Position numbers and translations under genes: made by a program. The notes under the pieces were generated by a model. That model did not search any database, was not told the origin of the DNA, and worked only from the letters and a program-made list of their open reading frames with translations. DNA of 15,814 bases. Source: Bacteroidales bacterium. Lineage in GTDB: Bacteria; Bacteroidota; Bacteroidia; Bacteroidales; VadinHA17. Numbering within the stretch: position 1 is the first letter of the stretch; the number at the start of each line of letters is the position of its first letter. This document shows positions 1-7,092 of this stretch, one piece after another. The stretch lies in assembly GCA_030692905.1 (NCBI GenBank), contig JAUYBT010000157.1:1-15814 (forward strand), read 5' to 3'.

Positions 1-1
1 A

Positions 2-325
2 GGTATTGGCATTGTAGAAGCACCGAGAGGAACTTTAATCCATGATTATGAAACCGATGCACAGGGATTAGTTACTAATGTAAATATAATTGTCGGCACC
101 ACTCATAACAATGCTCCTATAAATATGTCAGTTAAAAGAGCGGCAATTGATTTGATAAAAAATGGAAAATACGACCAGGGAATGATAAATAAAATTGAAA
201 TGTGCTACAGAGCTTATGACCCTTGTCTTTCCTGTGCAACCCATTTCTTGGATGGCAAATTAGCAGTAAAAATTGATATATTAAATCATAATGGTGAAGT
301 TATAGATATTCTGCAAAATTTTTAA
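2..325 (+). CDS. [NiFe]-hydrogenase large subunit, group 3 (MvhA/HoxH-like), C-terminal part
   Basis: Only the last 107 codons are in the window; the gene runs off the left edge. It is the Ni-binding subunit of a cytoplasmic group 3 (cofactor-coupled, bidirectional) [NiFe]-hydrogenase. The C-terminal nickel motif DPCLSCATH is present, with the two cysteines that ligate Ni-Fe, and it is preceded by the family segment EAPRGTLIHDY. After the motif's His there are 26 more residues, which in this family is the peptide removed by a maturation endopeptidase once nickel is inserted; here the extension is still encoded, as expected. The motif wording fits group 3c or 3d (MvhA or HoxH) better than group 1, but the subgroup cannot be settled from this fragment. 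A broken response-regulator gene begins 2 nt after the stop, so the two were probably cotranscribed. Confidence 0.9.
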   Translation, partial: GIGIVEAPRGTLIHDYETDAQGLVTNVNIIVGTTHNNAPINMSVKRAAIDLIKNGKYDQGMINKIEMCYRAYDPCLSCATHFLDGKLAVKIDILNHNGEVIDILQNF

Positions 326-327
326 AT

Positions 328-768
328 ATGGCTGAAATTCTTATTATTGACGACGATAACGACTTTGCAGAAGTAACTAAAGTTATTCTCGGAAGCAGAA
401 ACTATGAAGTTATTTCGGCGGATAATACTAAAGAGGGTTTGCTCTTATTAGAAAACGAGAATCCGGATCTGCTTATTTTGGATGGAGAATAAAGCGACAG
501 GTTTTATTATTTCAAGACAGGTAAGAAAAAACCCAAAGTTCAAGAAGTTGCCAATACTAATGCTAACCGGTATGCGGGAACAAACGGGTTTTTTCTTTCC
601 TGACGAACCAAAGCATAGCATAGCAGGTTCCTCCCGGTAAATGAGTTCCTTGAAAAACCAACCCATCCGGAAATTCTGCTTGAAAAAGTTGTTAAGATTT
701 TCATTCAAAAGCAATATCAATTAAACTACATTTATGGTTTGGGAAAGTTTAAATTATCACTAAAATAA
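328..768 (+). pseudogene. Single-domain response regulator (CheY-like receiver), broken by two frameshifts
   Basis: Three reading frames together spell one receiver domain. Frame 1 (328-492) gives the N-terminus with the acidic cluster IIDDDND and the phosphoacceptor Asp52 in LLILD, then stops at 490. Frame 2 (482-640) carries the middle, including LPILMLTG with the conserved Thr, and stops at 638. Frame 3 (about 628-768) carries the C-terminus with the conserved Lys in FLEKP. The second break is at a tandem AGCAT repeat (612-625): removing one 5-nt unit joins frame 2 to frame 3 exactly, reading PKHSRFLPVNEFLEKP. The first break needs a net loss of 2, 5 or 8 nt just after Asp52; an 8-nt loss would restore the usual LDVMM-like wording. 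The lesions fall in the phosphorylation loop and before beta5, so no truncated product should work as a phospho-switch. It follows the hydrogenase gene by 2 nt. Confidence 0.85.
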
Positions 769-816
769 TATGGTAATAAACGAGAGCAATCCGAACGCCA
801 ATTTTGAATACATACA

Positions 817-2877
817 TTACTCAATCACATTTTTAAGTTGGCATAAAGAATAATTCCATACGACATCATGCATAAATGCCGGAAATAGGTGTTTAAGAAG
901 TTGCATTGAGAAATTAAATCCTACATAAATAGATAACATATATTCGCTATCGATAACCACATTACCTTTCTTATGCACATCTATTTTAAAGAGTAATATC
1001 CCACCCCTCCCAATGCCATCCATAATCTCATATTGTAAATGCTCACCGGGGATAGCTTTTAATAAACGCAGGCTAAATGAAAATAGATTATGGTAAATGT
1101 TATAACGTATGATACTGCCTGGCTGATTTGCCTCACCAGATATTCTTCTGACATCTATAAATCTTGGTTTGAAATACTTCCTGTCTTTATCACCGAATTT
1201 ACCCAATTCTTTGAAGATCTTCTCTCGTGGGGCGCTTATTCTGATAGAATACATTCTCTTAAAATCTAAAGAACCTTCTCCCAGATTCCCGGGAAACTCT
1301 TCCTTTATCGCTTTTGTCTTAGCTTCAAATGACTCTTTCTCTACACCAGTAGTAAATCTTGCAAAATTACCCCAAATCAGACCGAAACATAATTCAGTAA
1401 TATAGTTTCTCAGTGTTACAAATAATCCCCCTGATATAATCGACCATATTACAAAGGGATGGAACATAGCTAAGATGATGTTTTTATAAGTATCTTCTCC
1501 GCTTGCTGTATTCCAGAGGATCTTCTCAAGCCTTCTGTTTTCCCTGGCCTGCATCTTTCTTTCCGTAATAACCGCCTGGTATATTATCCTGCTGAATAAA
1601 GAGCTGCTGAAACATATTCTTATGAATAAAAACACTAGTTTACCCAAGGCGTTATTCGTCTGGTATTTTCTAATAACCGGCCCATATCCTTCTTTAAGGC
1701 TTCTTTTATCTATGCCTCTGGTTAAAACTACTTCTGCCAGCTTAGCTGATATTTCATAAGCAGAACCTATCCCGTCTTTATAAAGATTGGCGGTAAGCAT
1801 ATCTCCGACAACCGCAATCCTGTCTCCATACGGATTCTTTGCAACTCCGATAGTCATATTAGGGCTGCAAATGCATATATTCTTTAATTTTACCCCCTGC
1901 GGAAGTATCTTTCTTATATGCGGCAGACTCATAAATTCATTTATTATCCTCAGGTTATCCTTAGTGATAGAATTATCAATGCTTGGACCAATTATAGTAA
2001 CGGTAATATATTTTCCTTTAGGCACTATGGAGATCATTTCCAATTTCAGGCTGCGTGAACCGTGTAAAATAAAATAGAGCTCTCCATTAATCTTATTCAT
2101 AAATCTATCGTTATCTCCCGTATTAAGTTCAAATATTATGGTCCTTCTTACTTTGGGCGGACGGAATCCCGGCATCAACCTATGCAGGTAGGATACAGGC
2201 TGTTCCCCTGCGTCTAATCTATTGCCCACAACCCCGTTTACCCCTCCTGCAAATGCCACAAAATCTGATTCCAATATTTGGCTGTTGCCGTTATAACTCA
2301 CTACGACCCTGCCGTCTTGAGAATATCGCAGGCCGGTAACTTCGGCGGTGATAATTCTTGCCCCTTCTTTTACGGCGTTCTCCAATAAGAAAGAATCAAA
2401 ATTATAAATACTATCATTCCTGCCCCTTGGCCTTGATCCCCTGTAAACCGAGATCATCTCTTTTAAAACCTCCAGAGATATGGTTTTCCAATCGGCAATG
2501 ATATTAATTATAAAGACCTTATCCATGATAACTTCGGCAGGCAAATTAAACCCCATCTTCTGTAATGCTTCACATATCTTCGGACTTAATCCTCCTGCAC
2601 AATAGTTACACTCTCCTATCAGACCATCCAAACCTTTCTCTTCGTGTATGTTCATGGTCTTTTTCTTTTCCATAATGATAACTTCTATTTTTATGCCGGA
2701 TCTTTTTGCCTTCCTTAAAAGGTTAATCGCCAGGAATGAGCCTGCGGGCCCGCCGCCTATAATTACCACCTTTGAGCCATCTGTTAATCCTAATCTCTCG
2801 TAAGTCTTGCCAAACGGATTCAATAGATCGAACTTATTACGTGACAAAAATGATAACAATTTGATAATAAATAACAT
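817..2877 (-). CDS. FAD-dependent oxidoreductase (geranylgeranyl-reductase type) with C-terminal SRPBCC/START-like domain
   Basis: A 686-residue protein. Residues 36-50 hold the Rossmann FAD fingerprint IIGGGPAG. Residues 90-97 hold a CNYCAGGL motif like the cysteine-glycine motif of geranylgeranyl reductases. Residues 355-371 hold the second FAD motif, AVVGDM through the YKDGIGSAY helix start. This places it in the PHBH/geranylgeranyl-reductase superfamily of flavoproteins, which reduce or hydroxylate lipids and isoprenoids. Residues about 410-505 are hydrophobic in two or three patches and may contact the membrane. Residues about 540-686 resemble the SRPBCC (START/Bet v1) lipid-binding fold, giving a fusion much longer than the usual ~400 residues. 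The substrate is unknown. Codons AGA, AGG and ATA are frequent and GC looks higher than in the genes around it, which hints at transfer. The gene starts directly beside an insertion-sequence remnant and shares no operon with its neighbours. Confidence 0.75.
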   Translation of the reverse strand: MLFIIKLLSFLSRNKFDLLNPFGKTYERLGLTDGSKVVIIGGGPAGSFLAINLLRKAKRSGIKIEVIIMEKKKTMNIHEEKGLDGLIGECNYCAGGLSPKICEALQKMGFNLPAEVIMDKVFIINIIADWKTISLEVLKEMISVYRGSRPRGRNDSIYNFDSFLLENAVKEGARIITAEVTGLRYSQDGRVVVSYNGNSQILESDFVAFAGGVNGVVGNRLDAGEQPVSYLHRLMPGFRPPKVRRTIIFELNTGDNDRFMNKINGELYFILHGSRSLKLEMISIVPKGKYITVTIIGPSIDNSITKDNLRIINEFMSLPHIRKILPQGVKLKNICICSPNMTIGVAKNPYGDRIAVVGDMLTANLYKDGIGSAYEISAKLAEVVLTRGIDKRSLKEGYGPVIRKYQTNNALGKLVFLFIRICFSSSLFSRIIYQAVITERKMQARENRRLEKILWNTASGEDTYKNIILAMFHPFVIWSIISGGLFVTLRNYITELCFGLIWGNFARFTTGVEKESFEAKTKAIKEEFPGNLGEGSLDFKRMYSIRISAPREKIFKELGKFGDKDRKYFKPRFIDVRRISGEANQPGSIIRYNIYHNLFSFSLRLLKAIPGEHLQYEIMDGIGRGGILLFKIDVHKKGNVVIDSEYMLSIYVGFNFSMQLLKHLFPAFMHDVVWNYSLCQLKNVIE

Positions 2878-2961
2878 ATGTCAGTAACTTGATGATAACT
2901 AATATGAATTTATTGATACAATACCCTGGTATTCAATATCTTAAGAGAAATACTATCAAGT

Positions 2962-3138
2962 ATGGCTCCAGGATATGAGAACACCCGGGCTGAGAGTAAA
3001 AATAACATTTTATTCACAACATTATCACAAGTTTTTGGTGACAAAATGAATTTGGCCCGAATAAAGTTCTTTGGCTTATTTATCTGTGCTCTTTGCAAGG
3101 TTCAAACTGTTTGCTTTGAAAAATTTCACTCTCATTGA
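2962..3138 (+). pseudogene. IS4-family transposase, N-terminal remnant
   Basis: A 58-codon plus-strand frame reads LSQVFGDKMNLARIKFFGLF, followed by a segment ending KVQTVCFEK. I recognise this as the N-terminal domain of an IS4-type transposase (DDE family) common in Bacteroidota, where the text normally continues for about 350 more residues. Here the match ends at about position 3120 and runs into a stop 3136-3138; no DDE catalytic region follows. The fragment butts against the 3' end of the ferrochelatase remnant on the other strand. I could not identify terminal inverted repeats or a target duplication. Recognition is by family wording from memory, not by a search. Confidence 0.6.
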
Positions 3139-3144
3139 TCTTTT

Positions 3145-3331
3145 TCAATGATCAGAAAACATTTCCCCAATAGCATCAACCCAACGCTCACTATCGTTCA
3201 AGCTTTGTACTAATGTGAGCTCCGTTCCGCCGTTTTGAAGGAATAGATCTTTGTACCCGTTACCGATTTCGATGGTGGTCTCCAGGTTATCGGCGGTAAA
3301 CGAGGGACAAATTAGCAGCAGGCGCCCGCTC
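3145..3331 (-). pseudogene. hemH: Ferrochelatase, C-terminal remnant
   Basis: About 62 codons of the ferrochelatase C-terminus survive in one frame. The segment GRLLLICPSFTADNLETTIE, followed by GNGYKDLFLQNGGTELTLV and then LNDSERWVDAI, matches the conserved end of bacterial ferrochelatase, which inserts Fe2+ into protoporphyrin IX in the last step of haem synthesis. The natural stop is at 3145-3147. The N-terminal ~270 residues, including the catalytic histidine region, are missing. Upstream of about 3331 the DNA switches to a different gene (the TonB receptor remnant) in another frame, so this is a deletion scar and not an active gene. Confidence 0.8.
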
Positions 3332-3616
3332 AATTTCATATCTGGTAATAATTGTAACGATACGTGCAGCCTGTTGTGCCTCAACAGGTGTACGCCCGGC
3401 TGTGATCACCACATCGTTAAGTTCATAACTGATCTGCAGGCTGTCGTTACTTCTCTGTGCCTGCGTTTTTTCAGGTATTACTATAATGTTGTATATAATA
3501 CATAGTGTGCAAATTTTTATTACTTTATGCAGGCTGTTGAATACCGCATAGTTTTTCCGGCTCCAACAGCGAAAAGCTGCTATTGAAATGCCCGTTCTCT
3601 TTTTTTGTTTCATCAT
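3317..3616 (-). pseudogene. TonB-dependent receptor (BtuB-like), N-terminal remnant
   Basis: The first 100 codons of an outer-membrane TonB-dependent receptor. The N-terminus contains the FRCWSRKNYAVFNSLHKVIK wording seen in Bacteroidota BtuB-like receptors, then a hydrophobic segment ending in a probable signal-peptide region (TQAQ, about residue 54). The TonB box and start of the plug follow: ELNDVVITAGRTPVEAQQAA, then TRYEIERAPA at residues 91-100. After residue 100 the frame reads nine unrelated residues and stops at 3287, because the DNA has switched to ferrochelatase sequence in another frame. The beta-barrel (normally another ~500 residues) is absent, so the product cannot be a receptor. 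A well-formed Bacteroidota promoter still precedes it. Confidence 0.8.
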
Positions 3617-3643
3617 AAGAAATAATTAAATTGGTTAACCAGG

Positions 3644-3673
3644 CAAATATAGCCTTATTATAAACCCTCCAAA
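3644..3673 (-). promoter_or_regulatory. Bacteroidota-type promoter of the TonB receptor remnant
   Basis: Read on the minus strand, TTTG (3673-3670) is followed after 18 bp by TATATTTG (3651-3644). This matches the Bacteroidota primary sigma factor consensus (TTTG, about 19 bp, TAnnTTTG). It lies about 27 bp upstream of the ATG at 3616. The promoter appears intact even though the gene it serves is a fragment. Confidence 0.6.
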
Positions 3674-3744
3674 TATCCGGGAAAAATAGCTGCAAGCCTT
3701 AATCTTTAAGCAAAAGGAGAATTAAGAAGATGGAAGTCAGAAGA

Positions 3745-4065
3745 CTAAAATGTTAAAACCCGGTCAGCCCAAACAACCAAATTAACACAGTCAATCATTG
3801 TTGAAATTGGACACGCTTCTGTACTATCAAGTTGACGTGACTTCAAGCATGTTCCACATGCAAGTATCTCTCCACCTGCATTTACATAATTCCTGAGTTG
3901 TTCGTCAACGTTGAATTTTTCGTGTGTTAAGCCTTCGCATTCAACGGCTTCACCCATTAAAAATACTTTTACTTCATGCCCCTGCTTTTTGGCGGTTACC
4001 GCAAAACGAAAAGCATTCCAGGCTTTCTCGTATTCTTTGGTTTCGATAATAATTCCGATTTTCAT
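3745..4065 (-). CDS. DsrE/DsrF-like family protein (sulfur relay)
   Basis: A 106-residue protein of the DsrE/DsrF/TusD fold (family name DsrE). It starts with the beta-strand MKIGIIIET, and the helix and strand order fits the family. Residues 68-77 read LACGTCLKSR; Cys70 and Cys73 sit where DsrE-like proteins carry a persulfide-accepting cysteine. Three other cysteines are Cys43, Cys85 and Cys93. Family members pass sulfane sulfur between enzymes in sulfur oxidation or tRNA thiolation, so a carrier role for persulfide made by the operon's cysteine desulfurase is a reasonable inference. It overlaps the preceding nucleoside phosphorylase gene by 4 nt (ATGA at 4062-4065), a sign of translational coupling. 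It is the last gene of the operon. Confidence 0.8.
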   Translation of the reverse strand: MKIGIIIETKEYEKAWNAFRFAVTAKKQGHEVKVFLMGEAVECEGLTHEKFNVDEQLRNYVNAGGEILACGTCLKSRQLDSTEACPISTMIDCVNLVVWADRVLTF

Positions 4066-4856
4066 ATTGTTCGAATTAGATCAATAGTTTTCTGGATTAA
4101 TTGTAATGAGCCAATACTGCCATTTTCTGAGCCTTTTTCAAAATCGCCTTCAGTTTGAGCCATTGTATTTGTTAAATGAGCAAAACAAATAATTTGCGCA
4201 TTTTTCTTAATGGCTAATGAATAGAGTGCCGATGCTTCCATTTCGACAATATCTGCACCATCATCTATCATAGCTTTAATTGCACTTTGTGTTTCTCTAT
4301 AAGGTGCATCTGTTGTCCAACTTTTGCCGGGCTTAACTGAGATATCTTCTTTTGAATACAATGTTTGTAGTTTATTCCGAAAATTTTCGTTGAGAATCGC
4401 TTTAATATTAGATGGTAGGTAATGATAACTTGTCCCTTCATCTCGGATAGTTTCAGTAATTAGCATAAATTGAGCGTAATCAGAGGATTTTTTTAAGATA
4501 CCTGCTGAAGTTATACTTATAATCAAGTTACATTCTGATGCTAATAGTTGTTCTGATACCAATACAGCAAATGAAGCCCCTACAACATTTCCAATTATCC
4601 CGATTTCTATATCTTTATACCAAAAGCTATATAATGTTGTATGATAGCAAGCCCAACAATTATTTATTTTTGCATTTCCTGATTTTAATAAATATTGCAC
4701 TATATCTCCATCAGGGTCAAGTATGCAAATTTTAGGAACACTGCATTTTTCTATCTGCGTCTGTCGTCTTGCTTCCCGCAATAAATTTTCAGGACTAAAA
4801 ACTGATTCTTCTTCGTAATTTTTATTTGATAGTATGGGTTGCGTTAAATCCATCAT
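4062..4856 (-). CDS. Nucleoside phosphorylase (PNP/UDP phosphorylase family 1)
   Basis: A 264-residue cytoplasmic enzyme of the purine/uridine phosphorylase family (PNP_UDP_1), which splits a nucleoside with phosphate into base and ribose-1-phosphate. Visible motifs: IIGNVVGASFAV at 87-98 (phosphate-binding strand and loop), ISITSAG at 113-119, GKSWTTDAPYRET at 177-189, and VEMEASALYSLA at 204-215, the family signature for the ribose-binding Met-Glu. Length is normal for the family (about 240-270). The wording WTTDAPYRET resembles uridine-phosphorylase-like members of anaerobic bacteria and archaea, but base specificity cannot be read off. Met1 or Met2 could be the start. The gene ends in a 4-nt overlap with the dsrE-like gene and follows the metal-binding protein gene by 66 bp with no promoter that I can see. 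Confidence 0.85.
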   Translation of the reverse strand: MMDLTQPILSNKNYEEESVFSPENLLREARRQTQIEKCSVPKICILDPDGDIVQYLLKSGNAKINNCWACYHTTLYSFWYKDIEIGIIGNVVGASFAVLVSEQLLASECNLIISITSAGILKKSSDYAQFMLITETIRDEGTSYHYLPSNIKAILNENFRNKLQTLYSKEDISVKPGKSWTTDAPYRETQSAIKAMIDDGADIVEMEASALYSLAIKKNAQIICFAHLTNTMAQTEGDFEKGSENGSIGSLQLIQKTIDLIRTI

Positions 4857-4922
4857 TTTTTACAGTACAGAATTTGAAGTTATTAATATACTGAAGGGTT
4901 ATTGATATTTTCTATTTTTGAA

Positions 4923-5336
4923 TTAATCTCTGGCAAGAAGAACTAACATCAATACCATCATAACTCCCATCACCGTTCCCATCGCAATTACCTTTTTGTT
5001 TACGTGTGTTTTTTCTTTAGGGTGATTCATATTCATATCGCCCATTGGCATGCTCATCATATCCATTTTTGTGCTGTCCGTCATGCTTGTCGTAACAGAA
5101 GAGGATTTTTTAATAAGTTGCATACCACATTTTGGACAATTTCCGGGCTTGTCTGACAGGATTTCAGGATGCATTGGGCAAGTGTAGACGGTAATTGTAT
5201 CATTCCGCGATGTATCTGCCGCGAATCCGTTCTCAGGTTTGTTTAATCCTGAACTAGCCTGCCCGGCACAAAAAACAGGGATGGCAAACGCCAGTGTTAT
5301 AACCAGCGTTAAAAGTTTCTGTTTAAATGTTTTCAT
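4923..5336 (-). CDS. Exported heavy-metal-binding-domain protein with Met/His-rich linker and C-terminal membrane helix
   Basis: The start is taken at the ATG at 5336 (MKTFKQKLLT), which gives a clean signal peptide; an in-frame ATG at 5351 would add five residues. Numbered from the 5351 start, residues 6-29 form the signal peptide (hydrophobic LTLVITLAFAIPVF). Residues 56-79 form a heavy-metal-binding domain, YTCPMHPEI through NCPKCGM, with Cys58, His61, Cys72 and Cys75 as likely ligands. The same domain occurs at the N-termini of Cu and Zn P-type ATPases and in CusB-like proteins. Residues 96-110 are Met-rich (MDMMSMPMGDMNMNH), typical of Cu(I) binding, and residues 119-140 form a single membrane helix. 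It probably buffers copper or another soft metal at the cell envelope. It lies 12-27 bp after the cysteine desulfurase gene in the same operon. Confidence 0.75.
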   Translation of the reverse strand: MKTFKQKLLTLVITLAFAIPVFCAGQASSGLNKPENGFAADTSRNDTITVYTCPMHPEILSDKPGNCPKCGMQLIKKSSSVTTSMTDSTKMDMMSMPMGDMNMNHPKEKTHVNKKVIAMGTVMGVMMVLMLVLLARD

Positions 5337-5363
5337 AACGTTGCAATTCATTATGTTATCATA

Positions 5364-6509
5364 TTATTTGGAGGATAACTTAAAAAAAACTTTAGAAACA
5401 GTATCAACAGCAAAATCAATTTCTTTCACGGTAGTGTTTTTTCCTGTGGAAATTCTTACCGTGCTTGCCGCTGTCATTATATCCACATTCATAGCCTTTA
5501 ATACTGATGAAATCTCTATATTACCTGAATGACATGCAGAACCGGTGGAGATTAGTACATCGTTACTTATAAATGAAGCAAATGCATGGGCTTCAACTTT
5601 ATCAAATACAATACTCAAGGTATTCGGAAGACTGTTACCTAAATTACCGTTTACTTTTACCTTATCACCAAGTTTATTTTTAAGTCCGTTCAATAAACTT
5701 TCTCTCATTGTTAACATGTTTTGGAGATTTTTATCAAAATCCCTTTTTGCTATTTCACATGCTTTCCCTAAGCCGACAATCTGGATTACGTTCTCTGTCC
5801 CCGACCTGATTCCTCTTTCCTGACCCGCACCATACATTAGGTTTTCAACTTTAGTACCTTGTTTGATGTACAGTGCACCAATGCCTTTTGGTGCATATAG
5901 TTTATGCCCGGCTATGGTGAGCAAATCAATTCCAAGCATTGCAACATCAGTATCAATTTTCCCAACAGATTGTGCAGCATCTGTATGGAGCACTATGTTT
6001 TTTTGATGTGCAATAGCGGCAATTTTTTTGATTGGCTGAATTGTGCCTACTTCATTATTGGCGTGCATTATTGTAATAAGCACAGTATCTGGACGAACAG
6101 CATTTTCAACATCTCTCGGATTTACCGTTCCGAACGTATCAACCGGGAGCCAGGTAATTTCATATCCCAATGAATTCAGATACCTGCACACTTCTGTTAC
6201 TGCCGGGTGTTCAATGGCCGAGGTAATAATATGTTTCCCCTTATGCCTATTTGCAAAAGCAACTCCTTTTATCGCATGGTTATTCGATTCAGTACCGCCA
6301 CTGGTAAATATTATTTCTTCCGGGTTGCAATTGATTAAAACAGAAACTTGTTTACGTGCCTTTTCAATTGCATCCTTATTTTGTCTTCCAATTGAATATG
6401 AACTGGAAGGATTGCCAAAGAAGGTTTGAATATACGGTATCATTTCATTTGCAACTTCCGGGTCTATGGGGGTTGTTGCATTATAATCAAGATAAACCGG
6501 TTTTTCCAT
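5364..6509 (-). CDS. Cysteine desulfurase (NifS/IscS family)
   Basis: A 381-residue PLP enzyme, the normal length for the family, that removes sulfur from L-cysteine to give alanine and an enzyme-bound persulfide. The N-terminus YLDYNATTPIDPEV is standard. PLP contacts are visible: TSGGTESNN at 69-77, His101, Asp177 and Gln180 in HTDAAQS, and the Schiff-base Lys203 in AGHKLYAPKG. The catalytic Cys326 lies in STGSACHSGN, on the longer, flexible loop of group I enzymes (NifS/IscS) and not the short loop of SufS. No scaffold (IscU) or other Fe-S assembly gene lies next to it, so this copy probably feeds a dedicated sulfur pathway in the ArsR-rhodanese operon and not general Fe-S assembly. It starts 27 bp after the membrane protein gene. 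Confidence 0.95.
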   Translation of the reverse strand: MEKPVYLDYNATTPIDPEVANEMIPYIQTFFGNPSSSYSIGRQNKDAIEKARKQVSVLINCNPEEIIFTSGGTESNNHAIKGVAFANRHKGKHIITSAIEHPAVTEVCRYLNSLGYEITWLPVDTFGTVNPRDVENAVRPDTVLITIMHANNEVGTIQPIKKIAAIAHQKNIVLHTDAAQSVGKIDTDVAMLGIDLLTIAGHKLYAPKGIGALYIKQGTKVENLMYGAGQERGIRSGTENVIQIVGLGKACEIAKRDFDKNLQNMLTMRESLLNGLKNKLGDKVKVNGNLGNSLPNTLSIVFDKVEAHAFASFISNDVLISTGSACHSGNIEISSVLKAMNVDIMTAASTVRISTGKNTTVKEIDFAVDTVSKVFFKLSSK

Positions 6510-6536
6510 AATTTGCTTTAAAAATTGTTTTGCCGT

Positions 6537-7064
6537 TCAATGAATACCAAAACCTAAAAATGCACTGGATACAAGTACTATTATGGCAAAAAAAAGACAT
6601 ATTTCGCAAAGCTTTTTCCTTCTTGCTCTGAGTTTAAAAAAGAAAGCTTCTTTTTCTGAATTAGGTTGACTATCTTCTGAAAACCCAACAAATATTTTAC
6701 TTAATTGGGGATTAATCTTTAAAAAAATAATTGCCATAATAGTAACCATTCCAAATACGAATGCAAGTTTAACAATCAGGGCAATTGTTGCAACGGTATG
6801 CATTTCCTTTAAAGCTCCATGAAACAGATAGTGGTTAAGAGGCATACCCATTCCTGTGATAAACAATGTAATGATAAAAAACAGGCAATAAGGTGCATTA
6901 CCCTGAAGGGTATCTTCAACTACCTTATCCAGCTTATAAGAAAGCTTCGGTCCATATTGACTTCTACTATTAACCAGGTTACGGTTATAGAAAGGGGCGG
7001 CTGCACAACCTACTAAAGCTATGTTATGCAATGCAAGCAAAACTCCATGAATAATTTGTTCCAT
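6537..7064 (-). CDS. Four-helix integral membrane protein with conserved-looking histidines, function unknown
   Basis: A 175-residue protein I cannot assign to a family with confidence. Four membrane helices are predicted by eye at about residues 3-23, 58-77, 90-116 and 152-172, with a charged loop at 120-152 that ends in the basic patch RARRKK. Histidines fall in or beside helices 1 to 3 (His6, His13, His78, His82, His89). That pattern resembles haem-b-binding or metal-binding four-helix proteins such as the CopD superfamily, but this is an impression only. It sits between the ArsR-rhodanese regulator (28 bp upstream) and the cysteine desulfurase (27 bp downstream), so it is very likely part of the same sulfur- or metal-responsive operon, perhaps as a transporter or redox membrane partner. 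Confidence 0.7.
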   Translation of the reverse strand: MEQIIHGVLLALHNIALVGCAAAPFYNRNLVNSRSQYGPKLSYKLDKVVEDTLQGNAPYCLFFIITLFITGMGMPLNHYLFHGALKEMHTVATIALIVKLAFVFGMVTIMAIIFLKINPQLSKIFVGFSEDSQPNSEKEAFFFKLRARRKKLCEICLFFAIIVLVSSAFLGFGIH

Positions 7065-7092
7065 TTTCTTTATTTTAATGGTTCGACAATTT

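Noticed and set aside
2920..2933. AATACC-CT-GGTATT inverted repeat as an IS terminal repeat
   Set aside because: Only 6 bp per arm, with no matching distal end or target duplication visible.
2910..3098. Minus-strand open frame of 62 codons
   Set aside because: It has no recognisable family wording and is opposite the better-supported IS4 transposase remnant on the plus strand.
3132..3151. TCATTGA / TCAATGA hairpin after the ferrochelatase remnant as a terminator
   Set aside because: It is a 7-bp AT-rich stem that overlaps the stop codon and sits at a rearrangement junction; it is likely incidental.
3698..3710. CTTAA-TCT-TTAAG hairpin downstream of the DsrE gene as operon terminator
   Set aside because: The stem is only 5 AT-rich pairs and has no clear T-tract.
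5904..6429. Plus-strand open frames of about 90-130 codons opposite the cysteine desulfurase
   Set aside because: They are antisense shadows of a well-conserved gene and show no protein-family features.
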